Shown: positions 45,900-54,667, counted from the first letter of the stretch. The stretch: DNA of 64,000 nucleotides from Sphingobacteriales bacterium (GCA_016718845.1 JADKCK010000050.1:22182-86181); one strand, 5' to 3'. The notes: a model not told the origin generated them from the letters alone. Numbers and translations: made by a program.

Positions 45900-46526
45900 T
45901 TACAATTCATCGTAAACGTTGTAATCTTTTATGGTGTATTGTTTGTTGGTTGAGTAGTATTCCAATAAATTATCGTTTACAATTAGTACAATTAAGCCTG
46001 CTTTTAGTGCTTGTTGTATGATGTTGGTGCTGCCGAGATACAAGCTATCAAACCCAATAGTTCTTTGTCTTTATGTTCAGGTGCAAAATATAGATAATCG
46101 TTTAATTGTTGTTGTATTTGCTCGATGGCGGTTTCGCGGAGGTGGCTTTTTTATTTCGGCAATTACCACGCGGTTATTAGTGCCATTGCTAACGCCCAAT
46201 ACGTCAATTTCTATGGTTTTACCGTTTTTGTATTTGCTTGCTCCAAACGAGGTATCTGTTATACCCAAATCTTTAACCATAATGCGCTGCACCGAGCGTT
46301 CAAGTAAGCCTTCGGTAAAAGACCCCCATTTGTTGCCTAATTCGCCTAATTGCTTGTCTACGCGCTGTATTTGGCGGTCGGTTTCGGCTTGTCTTCTGTC
46401 GGATTCTGCTTGTTGTTCTACATTTTGTTCCGATAAGATAGCTATTCTATCTAAACGTTTATCGGTTTCGGCTTGTCTGATAGCCACGTCGCGGAGTATT
46501 TGTTTTATTTCGTCTATGATAGTCAT
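45900..46526 (-). pseudogene. Coiled-coil PD-(D/E)XK-like protein, tandem copy 2 (frameshifted)
   Basis: ATG 46526. Same protein as copy 1 but with a different coiled coil (RLDRIAILSEQNVEQQAESDRR). It has six T at about 46147-46152 where the other copies have five, which breaks the frame just after VVIAEIK. It also has GG where copies 1 and 4 have GGG at about 46025. The last 85 codons are otherwise almost identical to the other copies. Confidence 0.75.
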
Positions 46527-46571
46527 GTAAAAAAGATTTTGAGGTTAGATGATGTTTGTTTGGAGTAAAGA

Positions 46572-47202
46572 TTACAATTCATCGTAAACGTTGTAATCTT
46601 TTATGGTGTATTGTTTGTTGGTTGAGTAGTATTCCAATAAATTATCGTTTACAATTAGTACAATTAAGCCTGCTTTTAGTGCTTGTTGTATGATGTTGGT
46701 GCTGCCGAGATAAGCTATCAAACCCAATAGCTCTTTGTCTTTATGTTCGGGTGCAAAATATAGATAATCGCTTAATTGTTGTTGTATTTGCTCGATGGCG
46801 GTTTCGCGGAGGTGGCTTTTTATTTCGGCAATTACCACGCGGTTATTAGTGCCATTGCTAACGCCCAATACGTCAATTTCTATGGTTTTACCATCTTTAT
46901 ATTTGGTTGCTCCAAACGAGGTATCTGTTATACCCAAATCTTTAACCATAATGCGCTGCACCGAGCGTTCAAGTAAGCCTTCGGTAAACGACCCCATTTG
47001 TTGCCTAATTCGCCTAATTGCTTGTCTACGCGCTGTATTTGGCGGTCGGTTTCGGCTTGTCTTCTGTCTGCTTCGGCTTGTCTTCTGTTGCTTCGGCGCT
47101 TTTGTCTGTTTGGGCTTTTTGAATTTCAAAGTCTTTGGTAAATTCTGCTTGTCTGATAGCTACATCGCGCAGTATTTGTTTTATTTCGTCTATGATGGTC
47201 AT
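46572..47202 (-). pseudogene. Coiled-coil PD-(D/E)XK-like protein, tandem copy 3 (frameshifted)
   Basis: ATG 47202. The start and C-terminal domain match the other copies; the nuclease-like core reads GKTIEIDVLGVSNGTN and VVIAEIKSHLRETAIE. It has four C at about 46992 where others have five, and altered sequence near 47085-47115 in the coiled coil, so the N-terminal part is out of frame. Near 46700 it lacks three bases in total relative to copy 1 (AYLGSTNIIQQ instead of ACISAAPNIIQQ), which keeps the frame. Confidence 0.75.
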
Positions 47203-47247
47203 GTAAAAAAAATTTTGAGGTTAGATGATGTTTGTTTGGAGTAAAGA

Positions 47248-47875
47248 TTACAATTCATCGTAAACGTTGTAATCTTTTATGGTGTATTGTTTGTTGGTTG
47301 AGTAGTATTCCAATAAATTATCGTTTACAATTAGTACAATTAAGCCTGCTTTTAGTGCTTGTTGTATGATGTTGGGTGCTGCCGAGATACAAGCTATCAA
47401 ACCCAATAGTTCTTTGTCTTTATGTTCAGGTGCAAAATATAGATAATCGTTTAATTGTTGTTGTATTTGCTCGATGGCGGTTTCGCGGAGGTGGCTTTTT
47501 ATTTCGGCAATTACCACGCGGTTATTAGTGCCATTGCTAACGCCCAATACGTCAATTTCTATGGTTTTACCGTTTTTGTATTTGCTTGCTCCAAACGAGG
47601 TATCTGTTATGCCCAAATCTTTAACCATAATGCGCTGCACCGAGCGTTCAAGTAAGCCTTCGGTAAACGACCCCCATTTGTTGCCCAACTCGCCTAATTG
47701 TTTGTCTACGCGTTGTATTTGGCGGTCGGTTTCGGCTTTGCCGTTCCGCATTTTGCTCTGATAAGATAGTTATTCTTTCTAAGCGTTTATCGGTTTCGAC
47801 AGTTCGTTTATCGGTTTCGACTTGTCTGATAGCTGCATCGCGGAGTATTTGTTTTATTTCGTCTATGATGGTCAC
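47248..47875 (-). pseudogene. Coiled-coil PD-(D/E)XK-like protein, tandem copy 4 (frameshifted, GTG start)
   Basis: The first copy in transcription order. Where the other copies have ATG this one has GTG (47875): VTIIDEIKQILRDAAIRQVE. Its coiled coil is RTVETDKRLERITILSEQN. The C-terminal domain from 47751 onward is intact and nearly identical to copy 1. The frame is broken around 47740-47760 (aaagccgaaaccgacc region), where the sequence differs from all other copies. It lies directly downstream of the tmRNA gene. Confidence 0.75.
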
Positions 47876-47934
47876 GTAAAAAGGTTTTGGAGAGAATAGG
47901 AGATATGGTTTTTAGGAGATGGTATACTCGAAAA

Positions 47935-47979
47935 AAGTACGCAACTAATTAATGGGTTATTGATTAGTTACGTACTTGA
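47935..47979 (-). terminator. Terminator of the tmRNA gene
   Basis: AAGTACG(T)AACTAATCA and TTAATTAGTTGCGTACTT on the minus strand form a long stem with a short loop and a T run following. It begins about 10 bases beyond the tmRNA 3' end. Confidence 0.8.
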
Positions 47980-47989
47980 GGATTGTTTG

Positions 47990-48369
47990 GGTGGAGCTGG
48001 AGGGACTCGAACCCTCGTCCAGATAAATCACCGATAAGCTTTCTACATGCTTAGTTTTGTATTGCTTGTCGGGGTGTGGCCGGAACAAAACTTAACCAAC
48101 CACTCCCTTACCCCCAATTAGGGTTTCGCCTTTGTGTCGAGGTATCCACGCGGGCTATCTCGATTGTTGTTTTGAAGCTCCAGAAACACCGCCCGCCAAT
48201 CGAGCGAAGCACAGTGTGGAACTAATAGCGCTTAACTACCTAGAATTAAGCAGCCATTTGGTAGGCGTTGTTGCCATTTGTGTTTTGGATATTCTGATTT
48301 ACGAGCTAACGTCCAAGTCTCGGCATGCTTACAAACCAACGTCTTTACTGTCAAAGCCAGTACAACCCC
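47990..48369 (-). ncRNA. ssrA: tmRNA (ssrA)
   Basis: Reading the minus strand, the 5' end GGGGTTGTACTGGCTTTGAC at 48369 pairs with CAGCTCC near 47993-47999 to make the 7-bp alanine-type acceptor stem, and the T arm GGGTTCGAGTCCC precedes it. The tag frame is at 48275-48249, GGC AAC AAC GCC TAC CAA ATG GCT GCT, then TAA: peptide (A)GNNAYQMAA, with the expected hydrophobic-Ala-Ala end recognised by proteases. The CCA end is not fully encoded (ACCC). tmRNA rescues stalled ribosomes with SmpB. The length of about 380 is typical. Confidence 0.95.
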
Positions 48370-48379
48370 ATTGTTAATG

Positions 48380-48387
48380 CAAAGGTA
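48380..48387 (-). promoter_or_regulatory. -7 box of the tmRNA promoter
   Basis: TACCTTTG on the minus strand (plus-strand caaaggta at 48380-48387), followed by 'cattaacaat' and then the tmRNA 5' end 11 bases downstream. No clear TTG was found about 20 bases upstream. Confidence 0.65.
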
Positions 48388-48446
48388 CAACATTTTTGCG
48401 TTATTTTTCGTTTTTCGCGAATTTTTTTTGTGCTAGATGTTCCTCA

Positions 48447-48587
48447 TTGCGTTGTATTGTTTAAACGCTTTTTAGGGTGCTTAAGTTCCCGAAAGGGCAT
48501 TTTTTTTGCTTTTTTCGCGTAATTTTTTTGCTGCATCTTTGCGTTGTATTGTTTAAACGCTATTTAAGGTGCTTAAGTTCCCCGAAA
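48447..48587. repeat. Direct repeat of about 48 bp upstream of tmRNA
   Basis: TTGCGTTGTATTGTTTAAAC and the following 'gct.ttta.ggtgcttaagttccc' occur at 48447-48494 and 48539-48587, 92 bases apart, in very AT-rich sequence. The region to 48857 contains no gene. Confidence 0.75.
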
Positions 48588-48857
48588 CAAGATTTTTTGT
48601 TTTTTTTAGGGAGATAGGATAATGGTTTGAGGGGCTGTGGTGTTTATGGGCGAACTTGACAGGCTGAAGAGCGGCGTGAAGTCCGCCGATTGCTAACTGT
48701 GTGTTTTGGGCAGGCAGAAAACCGTGACTATTGGGGTATAATTGCGTTTTTATGTGCTACTTATTTTTCCCCAAAAAAGCATTTTTTTAGTGTTTGTTGT
48801 AAGTTTGTGATTTAGGTATAAAGAGGGATAATGTTTGGGTGATGAGGTATGTTGTTG

Positions 48858-50348
48858 TTAATCATCATCTCCGGCACCTATACCACCGCCAAAACCATCG
48901 TTTACACGTTGGTCGCCTATTCGGGTTCCATAGTGATTATTTATAGTTGGCGATGCGTCAAGTTCTCTGATTCTGGGATCTAAAGAATATGATTTATTGA
49001 TCACAAGTTGCCAACGGGGTTCATGTAGTTCTTTTCGTGCATCGGAGTGCAATAGTGGATACTCATTAGTAGCTGTATTGGGGTTGTAAAACACAAATTT
49101 TACATCACTTTGTCCTTCTATCTTGTAATAATGCCATATTTGATATGGATAGGCAGAAGGTTCGGCGGGTGCATTTTGTATGTCGTTGGGTTTGCCGTAT
49201 TGTAGTTGTATGCGTCCTCGGTCGGTGTTGTAGCCGTATACACGTGCCATAGAGTAGTTTTTTTCTACTTCATCAACCGATTTTTTGTAGGCTATAAATG
49301 CTGCTTCGGGGTTGCTGGGCATACGTTCTGCCCAAAAGTTGTACAAAAATTGGCGCATTAAGGTGCTGTCGTTGTTTACTTTTAGGTTGGCTATGTATTT
49401 TTGTTCGTTTGGGCGGGCTACATGCTTGGCGGCTTGGGTGTACAAATCAAGTTCTTTGGCGGTTAGTTTTTGTACAAAGGTGTTGTCTACGTTCAGCGAT
49501 TTTAGTACTTCGTCGGTTAGTTTTGAACTGCGCTGAAACAGTTGTGTTTTTTGCACAACTAACTCGTTTTTTTTGTTTCGTACTTCAATTACGGCATCGT
49601 AGTTGCCCGAGGGTAGTTTGGAGATGTCGAAATCGGCTAAGACGGGGATAACAGCTGCTGCTTTTTGGCGTTTTAGTTTGCGCAGTTCGGCAACAATTTG
49701 GTTTTGGGTATCGTTGTGGCGGCGCACAAAGTAGTTGATTAAAAATTCGGTATCGGTTAAGGTGGTGGTGTTGTAGAGTTCGGTGTAAAAGCTAAGTCGG
49801 TTGGCGTTTTCGGGGTAGTAGCTTAGTGGGTTTGGATACATGTCTATGCCGCCTTTGGTATAAACGCTTTCGGTTTTGCTGGTTTCGTAGCGGTCGATAA
49901 ACATCACGCTCGAAAAATTGGCTTCGGTTGGTGGTTGAGCTATGGCAACATCGTTTTTTAGGATAGTGGGTTCGTCTTTGGTGTTTAGGTCTTTTAGAGA
50001 TACTTCGAGGGTGTAGTTGCCTGTTGGCAGCGAGAAGCGTTTTAGGTCGACCATATCGATATAACTGAGTGTGTCGGCAATGGTTTGGCTGTTAAGTACA
50101 AATTTATCGAAAGCGGCAACTTTGGTGTCTTGCAAAAAAACAATGCTTATTTGCACTTGTGCTTGTTTGGCGGCATTGTTTTGTTTGGTAAACGTTAGCG
50201 ATTTACCACCTATGTACAAATAGGTTTCGAGGTAGGGTTTGTTGTCGGGTGTGGTAAATTGGGCATACGATACTTCGGCTTGTATGGCAGCTAAGGTATT
50301 TTGTGCCAATAATAAGGTTATTAATAGGGTAGTGATGATGTTTTTCAT
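48858..50348 (-). CDS. GWxTD-domain protein
   Basis: 496 residues from ATG 50348 (MKNIITTLLITLLLAQNTLA, a signal peptide). A longer frame to 50519 is rejected because the added residues precede the signal peptide. The family hallmark is in the C-terminal third: NYSMARVYGYNTDRGRIQLQ followed by YGKPNDIQNAP (a GWxTDRG variant with Y) and IWHYYKIEGQSDVKFVFYNP. The first 300 residues form beta-rich segments (YLETYLYIGGKSLTFTK, LPSGNYDAVIEVRNKKNELV). The protein is periplasmic and its function is unknown. The C-terminus is Gly/Asp-rich. Confidence 0.88.
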   Translation of the reverse strand: MKNIITTLLITLLLAQNTLAAIQAEVSYAQFTTPDNKPYLETYLYIGGKSLTFTKQNNAAKQAQVQISIVFLQDTKVAAFDKFVLNSQTIADTLSYIDMVDLKRFSLPTGNYTLEVSLKDLNTKDEPTILKNDVAIAQPPTEANFSSVMFIDRYETSKTESVYTKGGIDMYPNPLSYYPENANRLSFYTELYNTTTLTDTEFLINYFVRRHNDTQNQIVAELRKLKRQKAAAVIPVLADFDISKLPSGNYDAVIEVRNKKNELVVQKTQLFQRSSKLTDEVLKSLNVDNTFVQKLTAKELDLYTQAAKHVARPNEQKYIANLKVNNDSTLMRQFLYNFWAERMPSNPEAAFIAYKKSVDEVEKNYSMARVYGYNTDRGRIQLQYGKPNDIQNAPAEPSAYPYQIWHYYKIEGQSDVKFVFYNPNTATNEYPLLHSDARKELHEPRWQLVINKSYSLDPRIRELDASPTINNHYGTRIGDQRVNDGFGGGIGAGDDD

Positions 50349-50390
50349 GTTTTTTTTGTTTGGGTATTGTAGATGCTGTTTAATACAGGA

Positions 50391-50398
50391 CAAAGGTA
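50391..50398 (-). promoter_or_regulatory. -7 box of the GWxTD gene
   Basis: TACCTTTG on the minus strand (plus caaaggta at 50391-50398), about 43 bases upstream of ATG 50348. The -33 part is not clear. Confidence 0.55.
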
Positions 50399-50496
50399 GT
50401 GTTTTTGTGCCACATAGAAAAATAAAAATTTGGGTGTTTATCGGAACAATTTGTGGTGGTGGAAGATGTGTATTGTTTGACCAAGGTTTAAGAACA

Positions 50497-50536
50497 GAAA
50501 AACGGATTATCTTTTGCAAGACAATCCGTTTTTTGT
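50497..50536 (-). terminator. Terminator of the coiled-coil HhH gene
   Basis: AAAAACGGATT and AATCCGTTTTTT pair around ATCTTTTGCAAGAC. A/T runs on both sides allow function on the minus strand after 50569. Confidence 0.75.
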
Positions 50537-50568
50537 ATTTAGTTGGTGCCGATTTTCATCTTAGCCAT

Positions 50569-52389
50569 TCAATCGTTCCTTGGCTTGTTCACCCATTGCT
50601 CGCGGGCTACTCTGCCTGGATAAAGTACGACGGCATCGCTAATAATTTCTATGTCATCTGCATTGAGGTTGGCAAGTTGTTGGAAGGTATAAATGCCAAT
50701 TTGGTTGAGTTGTCGTTCAATCATTGGGCCTATGCCTTTCATGGCTGCGAGGTCGTCTTTTTGGTCTTCGGTGGCGGTGCCAATTCGGTCGAAGTTAATT
50801 AGGCGGCGTTTTGATAGCAGGCGGTCTTCTTCGCTTTTTAGGTCGCGGTTATTTGCAAAATCGCGTGCTTGGTCTACCCATCTTTCGCGTTCAATGCGTC
50901 CGGCAAATACTTCGATGGCTTCGTTTACTTTGGTGATATCGTCGGTATTAAAGTTAGCTATTTGTCGGAAGGTATAGATACCAAGTGCATGAAGTTTACC
51001 TTCTATAAATGGTCCTATGCCTTTAATAATCAGCAAGTCGTCTTTTTCGTCGGCAGATGCGGTACCAATTCTATCAAAATCGATAACGCTATTTGTTGTT
51101 TCGGCAGGTGGATTAACAACGGCTCCGGTTGGTCGCCACCAATCGGGGTGGGTTTCGGTGTTTGTTGTATCGGTTAGTGCGGTTGTTACAATAGGGGCGG
51201 TTTTGTTGCTTTGACAATCGGCTAGGTCGTTTTGTAATTGTGTTACGTTACTTTTTTGAGCATCAAATTCTGCTTGCAATTCTTCGTACATAGCCTCTAA
51301 GGTGCTGTATTCTTCTTGCATATGCGATAAGTTGGTGCTTAATTCGTTATGGGTATTGCTTAAATTTAGTGTGTGTGTTTGTAGGTCGTGGATAGCTCCG
51401 ACGTTAAGGTCTAAAGAAGTGTTGTATTTAGCTTCCCATTGGTCGAGTGCTTCGTTGGCTGCATCTAATTGCAATTTTAGTGCATTTAGGTCTGTTTGTA
51501 GTATGGCGTTTAAGTCGGCTCGTTTATCGGCTAAGGCTTCTAGTTCGGCTATACGTTCTTTAAGCGAGGCGATATTGTTGGTTTGTTCAACGTATTGATT
51601 TTGCCAGCTACTTAGTTGGGTAGTTAAACCAGCTTCGACGGCGCTTGCTGCTTTTAGCTGTCCGTCTTGAGCTAGGGCATTGTTTTGTGCTGCCTCGAAT
51701 TGTGGCAACAATGTGTTGTATTGCCCTTGTACTTGTGCAAGACTAGTTGATAGTTTTACTTTGTGGCTTTCTAGTTCGGCGATTTGGGCTTCGAGTTGAG
51801 CTTTTAGTTTATTAAGTGCATCAATATCGGCATTTAATCCACCAATTTTACCTTCGGCGGCTTGTAGGTTAGCCGAAAGTTGGGTATTTTGGGTGTTTAA
51901 TTTGCCAATTTGTGCATTTAGGTCGGCAATTTGGGCTTCGAGTTTTGCTTTTAAGGTGTTAAGTGCGCTAATGTCGGCATTTAATCCACCAATTTTACCT
52001 TCGGCTGCTTGTAGGTTAGCGGTTAAGGTTTGTGTTTGTGTTTCGAAAGGAGCCAAGAAAGCAATGCGGTTGCGTTGGTCGTCGGATTGTTTTTGCAAAT
52101 CGCCAAAACGTCCTTGCCATGCCTGTAGGTCTGTGGCTAAGTTGTTGTTTTGAGCTGTCGAGGCGTTTAGATTTTTGACCAAGTCTTGGTTGCTAATTTC
52201 CAATTGTCCTGCTTGTGTTAGCAACCCATTGTATTGGTTTTCGGTTTCGGTTAGCTTTTGGCTATACCAATTGCGTTCTTCCGACACCATTTTCCAGCGC
52301 GAACGCCAATACAACCAAGTGATAAAGGCACCAATTAAAGAGGCTACCAACAGTAGCGGCAATATTTGAAGTATATCTTGCATTATCAT
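50569..52389 (-). CDS. Membrane-anchored coiled-coil protein with two helix-hairpin-helix domains
   Basis: 606 residues; ATG at 52389 or 52383. One membrane helix (LPLLLVASLIGAFITWLYWR) is followed by about 370 residues of coiled coil, including an internal duplication (SANLQAAEGKIGGLNADI twice). At about 445-510 and 545-605 two related HhH domains follow: DDLLIIKGIGPFIEGKLHAL and DDLAAMKGIGPMIERQLNQI, each with GIYTFRQIANF/GIYTFQQLANL. HhH units of this GIGP type are often labelled nuclease-like but may simply bind protein or DNA. It precedes no operon partner, though the OmpA-like gene lies immediately upstream on the same strand; a link to the envelope or chromosome is conjecture. Confidence 0.85.
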   Translation of the reverse strand: MIMQDILQILPLLLVASLIGAFITWLYWRSRWKMVSEERNWYSQKLTETENQYNGLLTQAGQLEISNQDLVKNLNASTAQNNNLATDLQAWQGRFGDLQKQSDDQRNRIAFLAPFETQTQTLTANLQAAEGKIGGLNADISALNTLKAKLEAQIADLNAQIGKLNTQNTQLSANLQAAEGKIGGLNADIDALNKLKAQLEAQIAELESHKVKLSTSLAQVQGQYNTLLPQFEAAQNNALAQDGQLKAASAVEAGLTTQLSSWQNQYVEQTNNIASLKERIAELEALADKRADLNAILQTDLNALKLQLDAANEALDQWEAKYNTSLDLNVGAIHDLQTHTLNLSNTHNELSTNLSHMQEEYSTLEAMYEELQAEFDAQKSNVTQLQNDLADCQSNKTAPIVTTALTDTTNTETHPDWWRPTGAVVNPPAETTNSVIDFDRIGTASADEKDDLLIIKGIGPFIEGKLHALGIYTFRQIANFNTDDITKVNEAIEVFAGRIERERWVDQARDFANNRDLKSEEDRLLSKRRLINFDRIGTATEDQKDDLAAMKGIGPMIERQLNQIGIYTFQQLANLNADDIEIISDAVVLYPGRVAREQWVNKPRND

Positions 52390-52531
52390 AGTAAAATACA
52401 GATAAATAAAGTTAATAATAAAATATGGATAGATTTGGATAACAATGAGTTATTGTGGGAAATAGTAATTGGTTACGCATCTTGCCTAAAAATCATTAAA
52501 AGTTTTTTTTGATATGGCAAGATGGTTATTT

Positions 52532-52918
52532 TTATTGCACAATAATTTCGCATCGGCGGTTGACTTTTCTACCGTCTGCGGTGTTATTGGGTTTTAGAGG
52601 TTGTGTTTCGCCTTTTGAGTCTAGTGATACACGATTGGCATCGATATCAATTTTGGTTAGCTCGGCTCTTGTTTTTTCGGCGCGTTGCAAGCCTAATTTT
52701 TGGTTTATATCTTGGGCTCCAACATCATCGGTGTGTCCGGTTAGTATTATACGGGCATCAGGTTTTTGTTGGATATAGGCTTTAACGTTTCGGATATAGG
52801 CTTGTAGTTCGGGTGTTAGGTCGATGGTAGATTTACCTGTTTCGAAATAAATAATACGCGGTTCTATGGTAATATCTTTTCGATAGCTTTGGTAACGGCA
52901 ACGTTCATGGCAATGCAA
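52532..52918 (-). CDS. OmpA-like protein, C-terminal domain (frameshifted at 52877)
   Basis: The useful reading starts near 52885 (DITIEPRIIYFETGKSTIDL) and gives a complete OmpA/MotB peptidoglycan-binding domain: ILTGHTDDVGAQDINQKLGL, then RAEKTRAELTKIDIDANRV and DSKGETQPLKPNNT. It ends NRRCEIIVQ. The first residues of the stand-alone frame (MHCHERCRYQSYRK) are out of frame. The N-terminal part is in the next entry. One additional base in the four-T run at 52877-52880 joins them. Confidence 0.85.
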   Translation of the reverse strand: MHCHERCRYQSYRKDITIEPRIIYFETGKSTIDLTPELQAYIRNVKAYIQQKPDARIILTGHTDDVGAQDINQKLGLQRAEKTRAELTKIDIDANRVSLDSKGETQPLKPNNTADGRKVNRRCEIIVQ

Positions 52919-53502
52919 TCGTACATGGTGTCTTGAACTGCGGCATAATCGGCTCGCATTTCGGAGCTTGTTTTTATCCGATTACCATCTATACCCAATG
53001 CCACCAGTCGGGTTTTAATGTCTTCGGCTCGGGCAATACCCAAATCGGCGTATTTGCTTGGGTTGATTTCGTTTTGCCCATAAATACCTACCACGTTTAG
53101 TTCGCGGTCTTTGTTGGTTTTTAGGTAGTTGGCAAGTTCGGTTACGGCTCCGCTTTGCAGGGCGGGGCTAACAAATACCTGTGCTTGTTTGTTACGTGCC
53201 TTAAAAACATCTTTCACGTCAACGATGTTTTTAGAGCCATCGCTAACCACAAACGATGCGGGTAGTTTAGCAGGCTCGGCAGTAGCAGCAGCGGGTTGCT
53301 CAGCAGGCGGGCTAACGCTTGTGTCAGCCGTTAGCTCTTCGCAGTGATGCTTAATGTGGCAGACGTACCAATAGGTAGCAAAGCCCCACCAGCCAACAAG
53401 CGCAAGCCACGACAAGGCTCGCAGCCAAAATGGGCTGCTTATAGGTTGCCTTTCGTAAACGGTGCGCTTAATTTCTTTGTGTTGATAGATTTCTTGTGCC
53501 AT
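52864..53502 (-). CDS. OmpA-like protein, N-terminal membrane and first domain
   Basis: 212 residues from ATG 53502. A helix at about 24-48 (FWLRALSWLALVGWWGFATYWY) anchors it in the inner membrane, followed by a Pro/Ala/Glu linker (PPAEQPAAATAEPAKLPAS) and a first, degenerate OmpA-like domain (VFVSPALQSGAVTELANYLK, LNVVGIYGQNEINPSKYADL, GIARAEDIKTRLVALGI). It ends out of frame (KAIEKILP). The reconstructed 320-residue protein would have two OmpA-type domains, one probably binding peptidoglycan. Confidence 0.85.
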   Translation of the reverse strand: MAQEIYQHKEIKRTVYERQPISSPFWLRALSWLALVGWWGFATYWYVCHIKHHCEELTADTSVSPPAEQPAAATAEPAKLPASFVVSDGSKNIVDVKDVFKARNKQAQVFVSPALQSGAVTELANYLKTNKDRELNVVGIYGQNEINPSKYADLGIARAEDIKTRLVALGIDGNRIKTSSEMRADYAAVQDTMYDCIAMNVAVTKAIEKILP

Positions 53503-54008
53503 AAAGAAGATTAAAATGCTTTATGGAGAGAAAATTAAGTTGATTTAAATTGTTTAAGCTATGGTTGTACATGTGCAAACGATAAGCTAATCGTCAATAG
53601 CCTAAATATGATTGAACGCGTAAAGATAGTTCAAAAAAACGACACTTGGTAACATTTAAGTTAATAAAGTAGTATTTCGAGATTTTTTTTTTACAAAATC
53701 CTAAAAAAAAGCACTTATTAACCGTTTTGCTTATTGTAATAGACTTTTTAATCGGTAAAATGTCACAAAGTATTCATTTTTTTGTTTAATTTAGCGCCTA
53801 TAAACTAGTAAACAGAAACAACCCGCCAAGCATATTTAAATACTTTGGCGGGTTGTAGAACCAAACTAATCACTATTCCATAAAACACTATGAACCGCTA
53901 TGCACTTACTTGCGTAAGACAATGCAAAGATACAGCACGATAAAGTAGGGTGGTGTTAAGGTAGGTTAATGTTGTGTTAATGGATGTTAAAGTGCAAAAA
54001 TAGTTGGT
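53503..54008. other. Intergenic region with hairpin and -7 box
   Basis: 506 bases. ACAACCCGCCAA and TTGGCGGGTTGT (53818-53856) form a 12-bp stem around an AT loop, without a clear T run in either direction. TATCTTTG on the minus strand (53925-53932) could be the -7 box for the OmpA-like gene. No coding potential is apparent. Confidence 0.55.
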
Positions 54009-54293
54009 TTAGTTAAGCTGCATTTCGGGTATATTGCCTTCTACAACCAATTTTCCAGCGGTTTTGGCAACAATCTCTTCGACCGACACACCCGGGGCTC
54101 GTTCAATTAACTTAAAGCCTTGTGGGGTTACGTCTAATACGGCTAGCTCGGTTACAATCCGACGCACGCAACCTACACCCGTTAATGGCAGGCTACATTG
54201 GGGCAGTAATTTCGATTCGCCTTGTTTGTTGGTGTGCATCATGGCAACAATAATATTGGCTGTGCCTGCTACCAAATCCATAGCTCCGCCCAT
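54009..54293 (-). CDS. CoA-transferase subunit B, C-terminal fragment
   Basis: MGGAMDLVAGTANIIVAMMH, then CSLPLTGVGCVRRIVTELAV and LDVTPQGFKLIERAPGVSVE: the C-terminal half of the 3-oxoacid (succinyl-CoA) CoA-transferase subunit B. The real start is 54667. The break is the five-T run at 54297-54301 (plus strand), one base too long; four T gives KMVKGMGGAMDL. Confidence 0.85.
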   Translation of the reverse strand: MGGAMDLVAGTANIIVAMMHTNKQGESKLLPQCSLPLTGVGCVRRIVTELAVLDVTPQGFKLIERAPGVSVEEIVAKTAGKLVVEGNIPEMQLN

Positions 54294-54340
54294 ACCTTTT
54301 TACCATTTTGCCCGGAATTTTCCAGTTGGCAATATCTCCA

Positions 54341-54667
54341 CTATCCGACACTTCCATAGCACCCAATACCGTTAGGTCTACGTATTTGTCCGCGTATCAT
54401 AGCAAAACTGGCTGCCGAGTCGAAAAAGCTAGCACCGGGTATGGTAGTAACCGTTTGTTTGCCCGCATTAATCAAATCGGGGTCAACTTCTTCTTCCGTT
54501 GGAAACTGCCCCATACCCAACAAACCATTTTCGGATTGAAGAATAATGGTCATGTTTTCGGGTACATAATTGGCAACTAAAGTAGGTATGCCAATACCTA
54601 AGTTGACGTAATAGCCATCTTGTAGTTCTTGTGCAATGCGTTTGGCAATGCCGTATTTATCAAGCAT
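54341..54667 (-). CDS. CoA-transferase subunit B, N-terminal fragment (ScoB-like)
   Basis: 109 residues from ATG 54667: MLDKYGIAKRIAQELQDGYY, NLGIGIPTLVANYV, IILQSENGLLGMGQFP with the catalytic Glu (SENG), and FFDSAASFAMIRG. It then leaves frame at a three-T run (54385-54387); with two T it reads RGQYVDLTVLGAMEVSDSGD. Together with the piece at 54009 and one more single-base correction the gene is about 218 residues, normal for ScoB. The enzyme moves CoA between succinate and acetoacetate or other acyl groups, but it needs an A subunit, which is not adjacent here. Confidence 0.85.
   Translation of the reverse strand: MLDKYGIAKRIAQELQDGYYVNLGIGIPTLVANYVPENMTIILQSENGLLGMGQFPTEEEVDPDLINAGKQTVTTIPGASFFDSAASFAMIRGQIRRPNGIGCYGSVG

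Larger units (their letters stand above)
45239..47900. repeat. Four-copy tandem duplication, unit about 665 bp
   Basis: The unit is one gene plus about 45 bases of spacer ('taaaaaa..ttttgaggttagat.atgtttgtttggagtaaagat'), repeated at 45239, 45900, 46572 and 47248. The 3' two thirds of the copies are almost identical; the coiled-coil codons near the 5' end differ in number and order. No flanking insertion sequence is visible. Confidence 0.88.

Noticed and set aside
45446..47761. Plus-strand frames such as MLLYLLDGGFAEVAFYFGNY, recurring in each tandem copy
   Set aside because: Antisense shadows of the four coiled-coil nuclease copies; conserved only because the DNA is duplicated.
48132..48377. 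81-codon plus-strand frame
   Set aside because: It is antisense to the tmRNA gene.
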